A stretch of DNA of 64,000 nucleotides from Pollenia angustigena (lineage: Eukaryota; Arthropoda; Insecta; Diptera; Polleniidae). Under the pieces are notes generated by a model, which was given only the letters and a program-made list of their open reading frames with translations, did no database searches and was not told where the DNA came from. The position numbers and the translations under genes are program-made. The DNA lies in contig OV884059.1 of NCBI GenBank assembly GCA_930367215.1, positions 53,290,957 to 53,354,956 of the forward strand, given 5' to 3'. The number at the start of each line of letters is the position of its first letter. Positions within the stretch are counted from its first letter, which is position 1. Below are positions 45,014-56,518 of the stretch, piece by piece.

Positions 45014-45311
45014 ACACTGGATAGTGATACTTTATAAATTGAATGTATTTAACTCAACAATTTTAACAAATAGAAACTGGGAATTTATTTCTCCGAAGGT
45101 TACTGTATATTATATTCAACATTTTTCATTTTTCGAATTTATTCTATGAGCTAAATTTCAGTTATGTATTTTATAACAATTTTGTGATTTTTTACACATA
45201 TGTTACTTATACAGTATTTTTCGTTTAGCTGCACATTCAAGTTTGCACGAAAATTGGTGCAGGTACGCAAAATGTTCTCTTACGCAGTATTCACTTAGCA
45301 GCATAAATTAT

Positions 45312-46821
45312 CAGAGGAAAATTTCTGTCCACGATCGGGGAAATTATGCAGGTGATGCTAGGCGAACTCTCGGCATGGGCAAAGGATAGGGGACTGGGTG
45401 TTAACCCTGCGAAGACTGAGCTGGTGCTATTCACCAGAAGGTATATGATAGAGGGATTTAGGGGGCCAGTGCTAGATGGCGTCGAATTGCCTCTATCGGA
45501 AGGAGCAAAGTACTTGGGTAACTTTCTGGACTGCAAACTGTCTTGGAAGAGAAATACTCAGGAGAGGATGAGAAGGGGACTCAATGCATACTACACATGC
45601 AGGAACTCCATTGGTAAGAACTGGGGTCTTAGGCCTGATATGGTAAACTGGATTTACAAATCGGTTGTTAGGCCTATACTTACCTATGGATGCACTGTTT
45701 GGTGCGGTGCGTTGAGAGTGGATAGCTATAGGAAGATGCTCAGCAACGTTTAAAGAAGTGCATCTCTTGGCATCACAGGCGCAAGGAGAAGCACTCCGCA
45801 GGCAGCGCTGGACATCCTACTATATCTATCCCCTATCGAGCATTATGTGAGGAGTGTGGCAGCTAGGAACTTTCTTAGACTTTACGAGTCTTCTTTAGTT
45901 AGACCTAGGCGGGATGATCACACAAGAATTTTGTACGAGATGGGTCTGCTTGATCAGGGTATTATTCTCGAGGGAATTTCGGATCATAAGACTTTGACCC
46001 TGGACTGGTGCAACACCACCAGTGGAGTTCCCGGATAGGGAAATTTGGAGTGGATCCAATGGACTGTTTGAGGGGTGGGCAGTATTTACGGATGGATCCA
46101 AGATGGAAACCGGCACTGGTGCAGGTGTTAATATCACGGACACCGAGGTAAAAACGTCATTCAGACTCTCTGATGAGTGCAGTGTCTTCCAGGCTGAGAT
46201 CCTAGCGATCTGGAGGGCGACGGAGGTGATACTGGATCACATCGTGGGTGGATCTGAGGTGACAGTTTACGTCGATAGTCAGTCGGCGCTTCGGGCATTG
46301 AAGAGCCATACGGTGCGATCATGCCTGGTTGCGCGGTGTAGGAAAGCTCTTAGGGAACTCATGGGGGCATTTAACGTGAGGCTGTGTTGGGTACCAGGAC
46401 ACTGCATGGTTGATGGGAATGAGGTGGCGGACGAACTCGCGAGAGAAGGTTCGGGTCTCGACTTAGTGGTGGGGGACAGGTGGGTAAAACCCCCCTATGC
46501 TACTACTATGGGGTGATACGGGAGAAATTCCGTGATGACGTTGACCGATCCTGGAGGGGCAGAATGGATTGCAGGGTGTCTAGGGCAATATGGCCCAATT
46601 TGGACGCGGGGGCAACCAGGGTTCTACTGGGATTGGATAGGGGTAGTCTCAGAACACTTATAGGGTTCTTGACGGGGCATTGTCCTGTCAGGGCTTTTGC
46701 GGGCAGATGGGACAACGCCATACCGGACTTCTGCAGGCTATGCGAGGATTCGGAGGAGCTAGAGACGATCGAGCATGTACTGTGCCATTGTCCTAGGATG
46801 CAGGGTCTCAGAGTGAAGTGA
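45312..46821 (+). pseudogene. LOA-like pol fragment, unit 4
   Basis: RT thumb frame 45346-45753 (private changes TVWCGALR and MLSNV), 45847-46038, RNase H 46022-46516, Cys-rich end 46480-46821. It shares RRYMIEGF and CRKALREL with unit 2. Same stops and frameshifts as the other units. Confidence 0.85.
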
Positions 46822-49800
46822 CTAGGAGATAGGTTTCACGACGAACTGGGGTGCATAGCTGGATGTAATCCGGCCAATCTACTGGGATTTGTCAGGGAAA
46901 TAACGCGGCTGTTTCTGTTGAGGGGACTGTAAGGGGGTATTGGTCCTACTTTCTAATTTTCTGTCTATATCATACTTCCTTTTCTCTACTTTTCACTTCC
47001 TCTTATCTCTATCTCATACTTCATATTTTCATTGAAGGGAATCACAATGGATCGTATTCGGTCTCCGAGTGGAGGTGTGCCTGTGGGCGCACAACCCTTC
47101 TTAACCTAACCTAACCTTCCCATACAAATATCAACAAAATGCCCTCAATTTTAAACTCCTCCGAAACGGCTTGACCGATTTCTATGAAATTTTGTATGTG
47201 TATTTGTTAGGTATGAGAAATAGGTCGTAGAGTATATTTTATAATGCTAAAGGTCGCAAAATATTATAAAAGGGGTAAAAGCTCCCAATCCCCAATCTTC
47301 TAAACTAATCAACCGGTTTTCTTAAAATTTGGCATGCAGACAACGTAACATCTGAAAGAGAATAGGGTAAGAGGGCTAAAAGCTCCCCCTCCCTCCCAGG
47401 CAAATAGTGTTGCAGTTGGAAAGTACTATAGCCTTTAGTTTTATAGCTCCCCCTTCCTCTATCTTCTTAACTAATCAACCCGTTTACTTAAAATTTGGCA
47501 CGCATACACTGTAACATCGGAAAGAGGACAGGGCATTAAAAAGAGGGGTAAAAGCTCCGCCTCCCTATATCTTCTTAACTAATCAATTAATTTTCTTGAA
47601 ATTGGGTAGGTAAATAGTGTAACATCTGGAAAGAACTATAGCCTATAATTTTTACTTAAAATTTTGCTAGCAGATACTGTTACATCTGAAAGAAATAAGT
47701 TATGTGGTAAAACGACGTTTGCCGGGCCAGATAGTTTTTAATAATTATTTTTAATTTCTTTTTACACATAGCTGTTTTAGTTTGAAGAAAGAATGAATAT
47801 TTTTATTAAAACTTATCATATTTTAAGCAATATTTGTGTTCAAATTTTGATTTGGAAAGTTAAATAAGGAATAATATAATAGTTTAAGGGCTTTAAAGAA
47901 TTGTAACTTAAGAAAAATTTTGAAATACCTGCAGATATAGATATCATTCTACCTAGATTAGACAAATATGTTGAATCCGAAAAATCTGACATATAAATGA
48001 ATGCATGGGGACTAAGGGTGATTGCCACGTCCAATCATAACGAAAATTATGACCAGTCCAATTTCAGGGCTTGGCAAAATAAATTTTGCAGCCCCTTTGA
48101 TACATCCCTTTTGTATCTTTCAGATGAGTTTAAAATTTAAGAAATCATTTATTTTTACTGCAGTTATTTTTTGACAACTTATTTACGAGCGTTAGCTTAC
48201 TAAAAGAGCTACTAAAGCTTAATACGAAAATCGTGTTTCCTAAGAATTGAAGCTAAGAAGTAAACCACGAAAATCGTGTTTCCAAGGAATTGAAGTTAAG
48301 AAGTAAACTACAGTAGTTTATTTGCAAATTTGATAGCTGAATGCCCACTGTCATCTTAAGTTACCAAATTTAATCCGCGAAGTCGCTGAACAAAGTATGT
48401 ATTTTGGTCAAAAAGGGCAATGTGTTTCATTCCACAATTCCAAAAAAAGTTCTGGCTAATAATGTGTTAATGCTAATTAATTTTGGGAAAAGAGCCAAAA
48501 ATTATGTTTTTAGTTTTTAGTATTTCAAAAAGAGAACATTAAAAATTTTATAAAATAGTAAATTGCAAATGATTAAAATTATCATTAAATGCGTGGAAAT
48601 CTTTATGCATATATTTTTTTGAGTGATTGCAGACTTCTATATTTTGATCCATCTAGTAAAAGTTTCTAAGTGCAGCCAGAGCAAAAATATTTCACAATAT
48701 GGTCATCTCCAACAAAATTATTACTAACGAAAAGTGGATTATTAACCAAAATAAAGTCACCGGCAACCATACTATGGTTAAAGTAGTTATGTATCAAGAA
48801 GCTACAACCATATAATGGTTCTGTCCGAAAAAAAAAACACGGAATGAAGTTTGTTATGTGGCGTTGTAAATGAATAATATCGAAAAATAGTTTTTCATAA
48901 TTTTGGGTTTTATCCACATGGGATGCTAAAGAAGCGTACACAAACGGGTTGGTTGATAGATTGTTGATATATTATTAATTTATTAAAAGCCAATTTTTGG
49001 GTTTGAGATTTAAGTTAATATTATTCTATAATTAGCTAATCTGAGAATTAAGTTAATCTAGTATCAATTGAATTTGATATTTTTGGGTGGTGGCTTAAAC
49101 CATGTAGCGCTGCCATACTGAGCACAAATAAATGGCAACATTTTTTGCAAATATCATCTTTTTATCAAGCAATATGGATGTTTTCAAAGAAGAAGAAGAA
49201 AATGCGCGAATTTAATATTGTTTACAAGCTAGCAATTTTTTGCGTTTAAAGAAAAAATATATTACAGAAAAAATACAGAATGGAAAAATTATATAAAAGT
49301 GCTAAGCAATGTTTTAAAATTTATTTTTTGTTTATATTTTTGCAAGTTCTTTATGTTAAACATGTGTATGTTGACAGTTTAAGTTTAGGTTTAAACCACC
49401 ACCGTTAGCCGCTTAAACTAGCAAAAAAATACAACTCAAAAAGTAAATACGGAGATTAAAGTTAATTTAATCGCTAATCTCTAACCCAAAAAGTGGCTCT
49501 AAGAGTTACTTATACAATATATATTGCAAATAATGTTCAAACTTAATTAACCGAGCAATACTAAGACCTTCAGCATGTTGTTGCAAAACAGACCAGATAC
49601 TCTGGCGGGCATCAAACCCGTAGCCATCGCGCTGATAGAACTGCTTACTACCAACAAGCCTACCGGGCATACTTTTTTGACATAAAATAACTGAAATACT
49701 AGTTCAAATCTATATGTTGTGAAAAACAGATAGAAAATGGGAATTATTTCCTTCCGAAGGTTACTTTATATTACATTCAACATTTTTCATTTTTCGAATT

Positions 49801-49994
49801 TATTCTATGAGCTAAATTTCAGTTATGTATTTTATAAAGCTTTTTTTTTTAATAGTTCTATTCCTTCAATTTTTCAGAAATGACTTTATACACAACCAGA
49901 CTATAATATTGTATTTTCTTGTTACATTTTACCTTAGCTTTCCTTTGGACAGAAATGAGGTATATTGTATGTACAGAAAAATTTATAATTATTA

Positions 49995-50057
49995 GACACC
50001 AGCAGAATGTATTGCATTTTCTGGCCCGCTACGGCCTTCGTCAGCATTCTTTGTGTC
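49995..50057 (-). ncRNA. Candidate type I hammerhead ribozyme, unit 4
   Basis: Same 63-base motif as in units 1 and 3, with all core bases retained (CUGACGA and GAAA). Predicted cleavage between 50010 and 50009 on the minus strand. Confidence 0.65.
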
Positions 50058-50255
50058 ACACTGGATAGTGATACTTTATAAATTGAATGTATTTAACTCA
50101 ACAATTTTAACAAATAGAAACTGGGAATTAATTTCTCCGAAGGTTACTTTATATTATATTCAACATTTTTCATTTTTCGAATTTATTCTATGAGCTAAAT
50201 TTCAGTTATGTATTTTATAACAATTTTGTGATTTTTTACACATATGTTACTTATA

Positions 50256-51471
50256 CAGTATTTTTCGTTTAGCTGCACATTCAAGTTTGCACGAAAATTG
50301 GTGCAGGTACGTAAAATGTTCTCTTACGCAGTATTCACTTAGCAGCATAAATTATGCTTTTAAAAGAATTCACTTACCTGCATAAATGTGCACTTGTGTA
50401 AAATTGTTTTCTTATTACAAAAATAGATTTAGTCATGCAATCATTATTTTCAACAAATCTTTTTAATACAGTTTTAAATTTAATATTAATATATTTTTAT
50501 AAAACAATTTCGCGGCTTAGACCTACTATGTAAAATTATTGACTGGCAATCAGAAAGTTGTATGCTTTTTTAGAAATTGGAACCAGCTTGAGTAAAATAT
50601 CATGACTAGTAACAACAGTTTTCAGGAGGGGAATTTGTATTGGACCCATGGTAAATTATGAACCAATCATCCCAAAATTCTGTAGAGTGATGGCAGGTGA
50701 TAAAAAAACATAGTGAAATTAGTTTTCGAGTTTACAGTGAATTTCACAGAGCTACTTATGGTGTTTTTTTTTTTCTACAAAAACTGTGACATTTTATTTA
50801 AAAAACATGCAATTTGGTGTCTGTTTCTTAAAAATTTTGCTCCCGAAAAGGTTGAGATTTTTAGATTAAAACAAGCCACCCTTTTCGGGAGCAAAATTTT
50901 AAAGAAGCAGACACCAAATTGCATTTTTTTTAAATAAAATGTTACATTTTTTGTATAAAAGAAAACACCATTAGTATGGGATCTGAGATAAATTATGGAC
51001 CGTATATCACAAAATTGCATGACATTTTTTCTGGCCATATGAAGCTAAGTTGGAAGAAATTTTACCGCAATATCTATATCTGAACCGATTTGACGGGGGA
51101 GAATATAAGAAAAAAAAAAAACAGTTCTCCATACAACTAACGGCCACGCTAGTGCACACACGAACACATATGCCAGATCAAATGTATTTTCCATTTAAAT
51201 TTTTATTTCAAAATTAAATTTTTTGCCTATCTTTTTCATAAAATAGCGATATGATACATTTTTTTTATGAGGCACATAAAAATAATATTTTGTATTAAAA
51301 ATAAAAATTGGTGACCAAAAATCGAATGCTGTCCAAAATAAGCACTTAAGCAAAATGCACGTACATGATTTTTTTTCTAACAAACTTTAGCCATCATACA
51401 CAGTGCTTTGTATTTTGTGCAGGTAGGCAAAAAATGCAGTTAAGTGAAATGCAGCTAAACGAAAAATACTG
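50256..51471. mobile_element. pogo-like element with TA target duplication
   Basis: Ends CAGTATTTTTCGTTTAGCTG and its inverse, flanked by TA (50254-50255 and 51472-51473). This closely resembles the terminal repeat of the fly transposon pogo (CAGTATAATTCGCTTAGCTG as I remember it). Sub-terminal CACTTA/TAAGTG and GCAGCTAA/TGCAT words recur at both ends. The interior (1.2 kb) has no transposase and contains a long hairpin plus decayed minisatellite-like sequence (TAAATTATGAACCAATCAT). Units 1-3 of the array end 100 bp inside copies of this element. Confidence 0.75.
50776..50955. repeat. Long hairpin, 76-bp arms
   Basis: Positions 50776-50851 and 50880-50955 are inverted copies with few mismatches, separated by 28 bases. 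GCAATTTGGTGTCTG and TTTTGCTCCCGAAAAGG are the clearest blocks. The overlapping ORFs on the two strands (50713-50937, 50775-51038) are consequences of this symmetry. A transcript would form a stable stem. Confidence 0.8.
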
Positions 51472-51473
51472 TA

Positions 51474-52374
51474 GTGTAAAAGGAACCTTCTCAATAAATT
51501 TCATTAAAATCGATATGACATGGAATTACCCCCATATATCTACATCATATATATATAAAATAGCCCTGCAAGCATTTTATGAAAAAATTGATCATATTCG
51601 AGTCATTTATGACTCCTCTGCGCGATTAAAATAAGCATATATGAGCTCATTTTCTGATAATAAATGATTGTTTTCTCGGGAGAAAATGGGACCCTACCCG
51701 GGACTCTGCTTGAGGAGTCTTTTATTACCCGCTTTTCTGATCAGTTTCGACTCATTTATGGATAATTTTTTAGCTGTATTTCTAATTATTTGCGAGTCAT
51801 TTTTTAGTCGTATTTCTGATTGTTTTCAGGTCTTTTTCGACTCATTTTTTAGTCGTATTTCTGATCGTCTAAGAGTCTTTTTCGACTAATTTTTCAGTCC
51901 TAATTCTAATCGTTATCGAATGATTTACGAGCTCTACTAGCCTATGACCATTACACATATTTCTGCCCCTAGATCTATAATTTTTAAGAAGCAATATAAA
52001 TTAAAAACAGGTTTGTCCGGCCAGATTGGCAAAATACCCCTCTGTGTGGCGTTGTGTAGAATTGACTCTGTTTTAGTCAACAGAAAGTATTGCGACGACT
52101 CAAATGAAAGTGAAAGAAATTTTAGTAAAAAAGTAAAGTAAATATTTTTATTAAATACGTTTTAAATAAAAAATGCAAATTTAAAAGAAGTCATGAACAT
52201 AATTTGTATTAATAATTGCTCAAATTTAATGTTTAAATTACTCCACCAAATTCATTTATTCTTAAAAAATACCAAATTAACGTCAAAGTAATGTAGTCGT
52301 CGACTTGATGTAACAACAACTTAAACTTAACATCGACATTGATAACAACTTATATAATAGGGGTGATTATATTT
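51474..52374. other. No gene; degenerate 50-bp repeats
   Basis: Between about 51745 and 51930 a unit of roughly 50 bp (TTTTCGACTCATTTTTTAGT, then CGTATTTCTGATCG) repeats three to four times with divergence. The 73-codon ORF across it is a product of the repeat. The rest is AT-rich and unassigned; 51478-51525 resembles, inverted, 11020-11060. Confidence 0.5.
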
Positions 52375-53440
52375 ATAGCGTTTTCACACTTGTCAACATT
52401 TAACATCAATTTGCGAAAATGTTGGAATTTTCCCATAAGAAATACATACGGCTAAAAATCAAAATTTTTCAACATTTTACAGAATGTTGCTATCTCATTT
52501 TGTTCCCTTTTATAGCCTTTTCACACTTGTCAACATTTAACATCAATTTGCGAAAATTTTGGAATTTTCCCATAATAGCCTTTTCACACTTGTCAACATT
52601 TAACATCAATTTGCGAAAGAAATACATAGGGCTAAAAATCAAAATTTTTCAAAATTTTTACAGAATGTTACTATCTCATTTTGTTCCCTTTTACATTCTT
52701 CGATTCTTTTAGTGTCATCACTAGAAAAGTGGCAATAAATTCTGTTATTATTGTGGCATCACTGACAAAATGGAAGTTGCTTTGAAAGCAGCGTTACCAT
52801 TTCTCAAGTTTTTCCTTTTTTGCAAGCCTTATTTTGCTTGATTTTGCTACAATTATTGAATGAAATGAATTAGAAATACATTTTGGTGTTATCTTTTGAA
52901 ATGTTGGCACTTTTGTAGAAAAAAAGTATTTAAAAAAAATAAAAGTTTTTTTTTCAGAAATGGTGACATTTTTTATTGATAGTAGATGTTAGATGTTTCA
53001 AGTGTGAACGCGTATTTCACATTTTCAACATATTCCATGCGTTCCTCCGAAATGTATGCAAGTGTACAAAGGGTATTCCATTTTTCGATTCTTTTAGTGT
53101 CATCACTAGAAAAGTGGCAATAAATTCTGTTATTATTGTGGCATCACTGACAAAATGGAAGTTGCTTTGAAAACAGCGTTACCATTTCTCAAGTTTTTCC
53201 TTTTTTGCAAGCCTTATTTTGCTTAATTTTGCTAAAATTATTAAACGAAATGAATTAGAAATACATTTTGGTGTTATCTTTTGAAATGTTGGCACTTTTG
53301 TAGAAAAAAAGTATTTTTTTTTAGAAATGGTGACATTTTTTATTGACAGTAGATGTTAGATGTTTTAAGTGTGAACGCGTATTTCACATTTTTAACATTT
53401 TCCATGTGTTCCTCCGAAATGTATGCAAGTGTACAAAGGG
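52375..53440. repeat. Tandem and inverted repeats with TTCACACTTG ends
   Basis: TTTTCACACTTGTCAACATT recurs at 52380, 52517 and 52577. From about 52697 a segment of 367-386 bp (from CGATTCTTTTAGTGTCATCA to GTGTACAAAGGGTATT) is directly repeated at 53083-53440. Each copy ends with AGATGTT-CAAGTGTGAACGC, which is inverse to the TTCACACTTG motif. This looks like a TIR element with a duplicated right half and a triplicated left end. ORFs here are repeat translations. Confidence 0.65.
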
Positions 53441-53550
53441 TATTACAGTATTTATCGGATATAAGAAACTTCCAGGAAAAAAGTTTCTTATAAGCGTTTC
53501 TTTCTTATATAAGACTTTCGTATTTTGGTTTTCAGTCTCTTTTTTTGTTA

Positions 53551-53683
53551 CATAGGGTCATCACCTGACAATTTTTTATTAAAATAAACGTCAAACTTCA
53601 TATAAAAAAAAAACGCTGACAAAAATTTTAAAGTTTTTCTATATGGACTTTGACGTTTGGTATTGTCAGGTGAAGACCCCATG
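53551..53683. mobile_element. Very short inverted-repeat element (133 bp)
   Basis: CATAGGGTCATCACCTGACA at 53551 pairs imperfectly with the inverse of TTGTCAGGTGAAGACCCCAT ending at 53683. An AACGTCAAA block also pairs further in. Non-coding. Confidence 0.5.
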
Positions 53684-54291
53684 TTAACGTTTCTAACTTT
53701 TAAATAATTGTTTTCTATGTCTTTTGAGTTTTTCACTATTTTAGATAACGCTGAAAGTCCAATATTATATTTTTTGCAATTTCGCTTCTTTTTATACCGT
53801 TTTGTATTTCTTTTAAAATTTTAACTTTTGTTTTTATTGACAAAAAACACTCATGAGAAGGAGTACCAGCGCGCTCATCTAAAACTAAAGCTGGAGGTCA
53901 ATAACACGCGTTTTCGCCTCCACGCAGCGCATTCTTTTAAGGCCCAAATACACTTGTCAAATGCTTGACATCAAGCTCGTGTACGTGTGCTTGACATTAG
54001 AACATACATTTGCTGGATCAGCTGTCAAGCATTTATTTTGCATTTTATTTTGAAGTGACAACAACAGGAGCAAAAAATATTAAAATATAGATAAAAAGTG
54101 TTTAATTGTGATTACATACTTTTAACTGTGTTGCTTTTTAATAAATAAAAAAAAAATTGAAGAAAAGAAGTAGAAAATTATTAAATAACATTTTTTTTCC
54201 TCCAAAACATATTTTTCTTTTCATCCGACATTTTTAGCGTCTGCTTGGTTTGAAATCACGTTTAAAGTGTGTGGGTGCTTGAAGAGTAACG
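53684..54291. other. No gene recognised
   Basis: AT-rich. TGCTTGACATCAAG and CGTGTACGTG words near 53965-53990 give a local palindromic look. No ORF or element boundary could be supported up to the hAT target site at 54292. Confidence 0.3.
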
Positions 54292-54821
54292 CCAATACAC
54301 AGGGTTGTGAACTATTTTTAATTAAAAAGCGCCGTGGCCCCAATCAAAAAGCGCTAAATAAAATTTAAATAAAAAACTTAATGAAATGTTTAAGAAACAA
54401 GTTTGTGCGATTTTGATCTTTTACAATGATTATTTTTGACCATATGGCGACCATTTTTTCATGCAAATTAGTATGTACACTTTTTTTTTATCAATTATCA
54501 GAAATCTAGGTATATTATAAATACAATAAGGCGAGAAATTATGAAGATCAGTAAAATCAGCACGCTAAAGTCAATTAAAATCGCATAATCAAGTTCTCTA
54601 CCCCGACTTTTTTTGTTTTTTGCAGTGCAGTGTTAATAAAACATTAACATTTTAAAAAAGGCTTTTCTGATATTTCAGGAAAAGTAAAGTAATATAATTT
54701 CTAATATACCCGGAAAAAATTATTTACTAAATCACCATTCTCGTCAAGCCAAAAATTTCTTATTGTAAGCCTCAAATTGTATCATAAAAAGTGTAGTTTA
54801 AGAAAACTTAATAAAAAAACA

Positions 54822-56518
54822 AGTTAGAGTGCTATATTCGGCTGTGCCGAATCTTTGATACCCTCCACCGACAGTTCGAATGTTTAAGGAGTAATATCTG
54901 TATGATGTTATTATAATCTTAAACTGTGACGATTTGTTATTAATTATGGTTTAAGGCAACCAAACTGTTTTCCGGTAGAAGGGTTTATATGGGGCCTAGG
55001 GTAAATTATGGACCGATCATCACGAAATTTCACAGCGTCATTTCTAGTCCTTTAAAACTGTGACGTACCAATTTCTGTTATGATAGCATTATTAATTATG
55101 GTTTTAGGTGTACTGAACTGTTTTCCGGGAGTAGGGTTTCTATGGGGCCTAGGGTAAATTATGTACCGATCTTCACGAAATTTCACAGTATCATTTATAG
55201 TCCTATAAAACTGTGACGGGCCAAAATTTGTTATGATTCCATTATTTTTTACGGTTTTTGGCGTACTAAACTGTTTTCCGGTAGTAGGGTTTATATGGAG
55301 CCCAAGGTAAATTATGGACCGATCGTCACGAAATTTCACAGTGTTATTTCTTGTCCTAAAAAACTGTGACGTACCAAATTTTATTTTTTACGGTTTTAGG
55401 CGTACTAAACTGTTTTCCGGGAGTAGGGTTTATATGGGGCCCAGGGTAAATTATGGACCGATCTTCACGAAATTACACAGTTTTATTTCTTGTCCTATAA
55501 AACTTTGATGTACCAAATTTTGTTATGATAGCATTATTTTTTACGGATTTAGGCGTACTAAACTGTTTTCCGGGAGTAAGGTTTATATGGGGCCCAGGGT
55601 AAGTTATGGACCGATCTTCACGAAATAACACAATTTTATTTCTTGTCCAATAAAACTTTGATGTACCAAATTTTGTTATGATAGCATTATTTTTTACGTT
55701 TTTAGGCGTACTAAGTTGTTTTCCGGGAGTAAAGTTTATATGGGGCCTATGGTAAATTATGAACCGATCTTCACGAAATTTCAAAGATTTATTTTTAGTT
55801 CTATAAAACTTTGATGTACCAAATTTTGTTATGATAGCATTATTTTTTACGTTTTTAGGCGTACTAAGTTGTTTTCCGGAAGTAGGTTTTATATGGGGCC
55901 TATGGTAAATTATGGACCGATCTTCACGAAACTTAACAGTTTAATTTCTAGTCCTATGTAACTGTGACTTGCCAAAATTTGTAATGATAGCATTGTTAGT
56001 TAGGGTTTTAGGCTTAATATACTGTTTTCCGGGAGTAGGGCTTATATGGGGCCTAGGGTAAATTATTGACGGATCTTCACGAAATTTCACAGCGTGATTT
56101 CGAGTTGAATAAAACGAATTGTTGCGAAATCTTATAGCATTCTGTGCATTTTTCCACCATTTATGTTAGTTTTTGTAGCAAAATTATCAATTTTTTTTAG
56201 GTGGTGGTTCCACATTTTGATTCATAGCTCAGATCCTATTGAACCGATTTTGCTGAATTTCAATCCCAAACTGCTTAGGATAACTACAAGCAATTTGACA
56301 CCAAGTTTGTTGATTTCTTTTGAGTTTTTCGAAAGTGAGCGTGTTTTCAACAGACGGACAGACGGACAGACAGACGGACATGGCTAAATCGACTTAAAAT
56401 TACTCAAGGACCGAGAATATATATACTTTATAGGGTCTGAGATGAATAGTAAAAAAGTTTCACACGGAATGACAAACTGAATATACCCTCTTCACAACTA
56501 ATTGTGGTGGAGGGTATA
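54822..56518. mobile_element. DINE-1/INE-1-like element with minisatellite
   Basis: Opens with the same GAGTGCTATATTCGGCTGTG as the 12731 element, followed by GATACCCTCCACC, and closes with GTGGTGGAGGGTATA. The 3' part has ACAGACGGACATGGCTAAAT and ATATATATACTTTATAGGGT, signatures of DINE-1-type elements. The centre is an array of 153-bp repeats. Confidence 0.65.
54940..56110. repeat. Minisatellite, eight copies of about 153 bp
   Basis: CTGTTTTCCGG (or its variant) recurs at about 54964, 55118, 55271, 55410, 55563, 55716, 55870 and 56022, i.e. every 152-154 bp with one 139-bp copy. Each copy includes TATATGGGGCC, AAATTATGGACCGAT, TTCACGAAATT and TAAAACTGTGA words. 153 is a multiple of 3, so ORFs with repeated peptides appear on both strands; they are not genes. 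Confidence 0.88.

Larger units (their letters stand above)
40339..45311 (+). repeat. Composite tandem array, unit 3 (4,973 bp)
   Basis: The uninterrupted standard unit. LINE fragment 40339-42143, Helitron-like 42145-42761, TIR element 43960-44454, hammerhead 44951-45013, pogo-like end 45212-45311. Confidence 0.93.
45312..50355 (+). repeat. Composite tandem array, unit 4 (5,044 bp)
   Basis: Last unit. It is longer by a 54-bp segment at 48706-48759, bounded by GTCA on both sides (absent from units 1-3), and by small changes near 49258-49285. Helitron-like 47118-47734, TIR element 48989-49497, hammerhead 49995-50057. The array ends at CATAAATTAT (50355); after it the pogo-like element continues uninterrupted, so this is the original right junction. 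Confidence 0.93.

Noticed and set aside
29749..50355. CRISPR-like regular repetition.
   Set aside because: Unit size is about 5 kb and each unit contains eukaryotic retrotransposon coding. There are no short repeats with unique spacers.
55052..55784. Minus-strand ORFs with repeated peptide (FREDRSIIYPGPHINPTPGK type).
   Set aside because: They are translations of the 153-bp minisatellite, whose period is a multiple of three.
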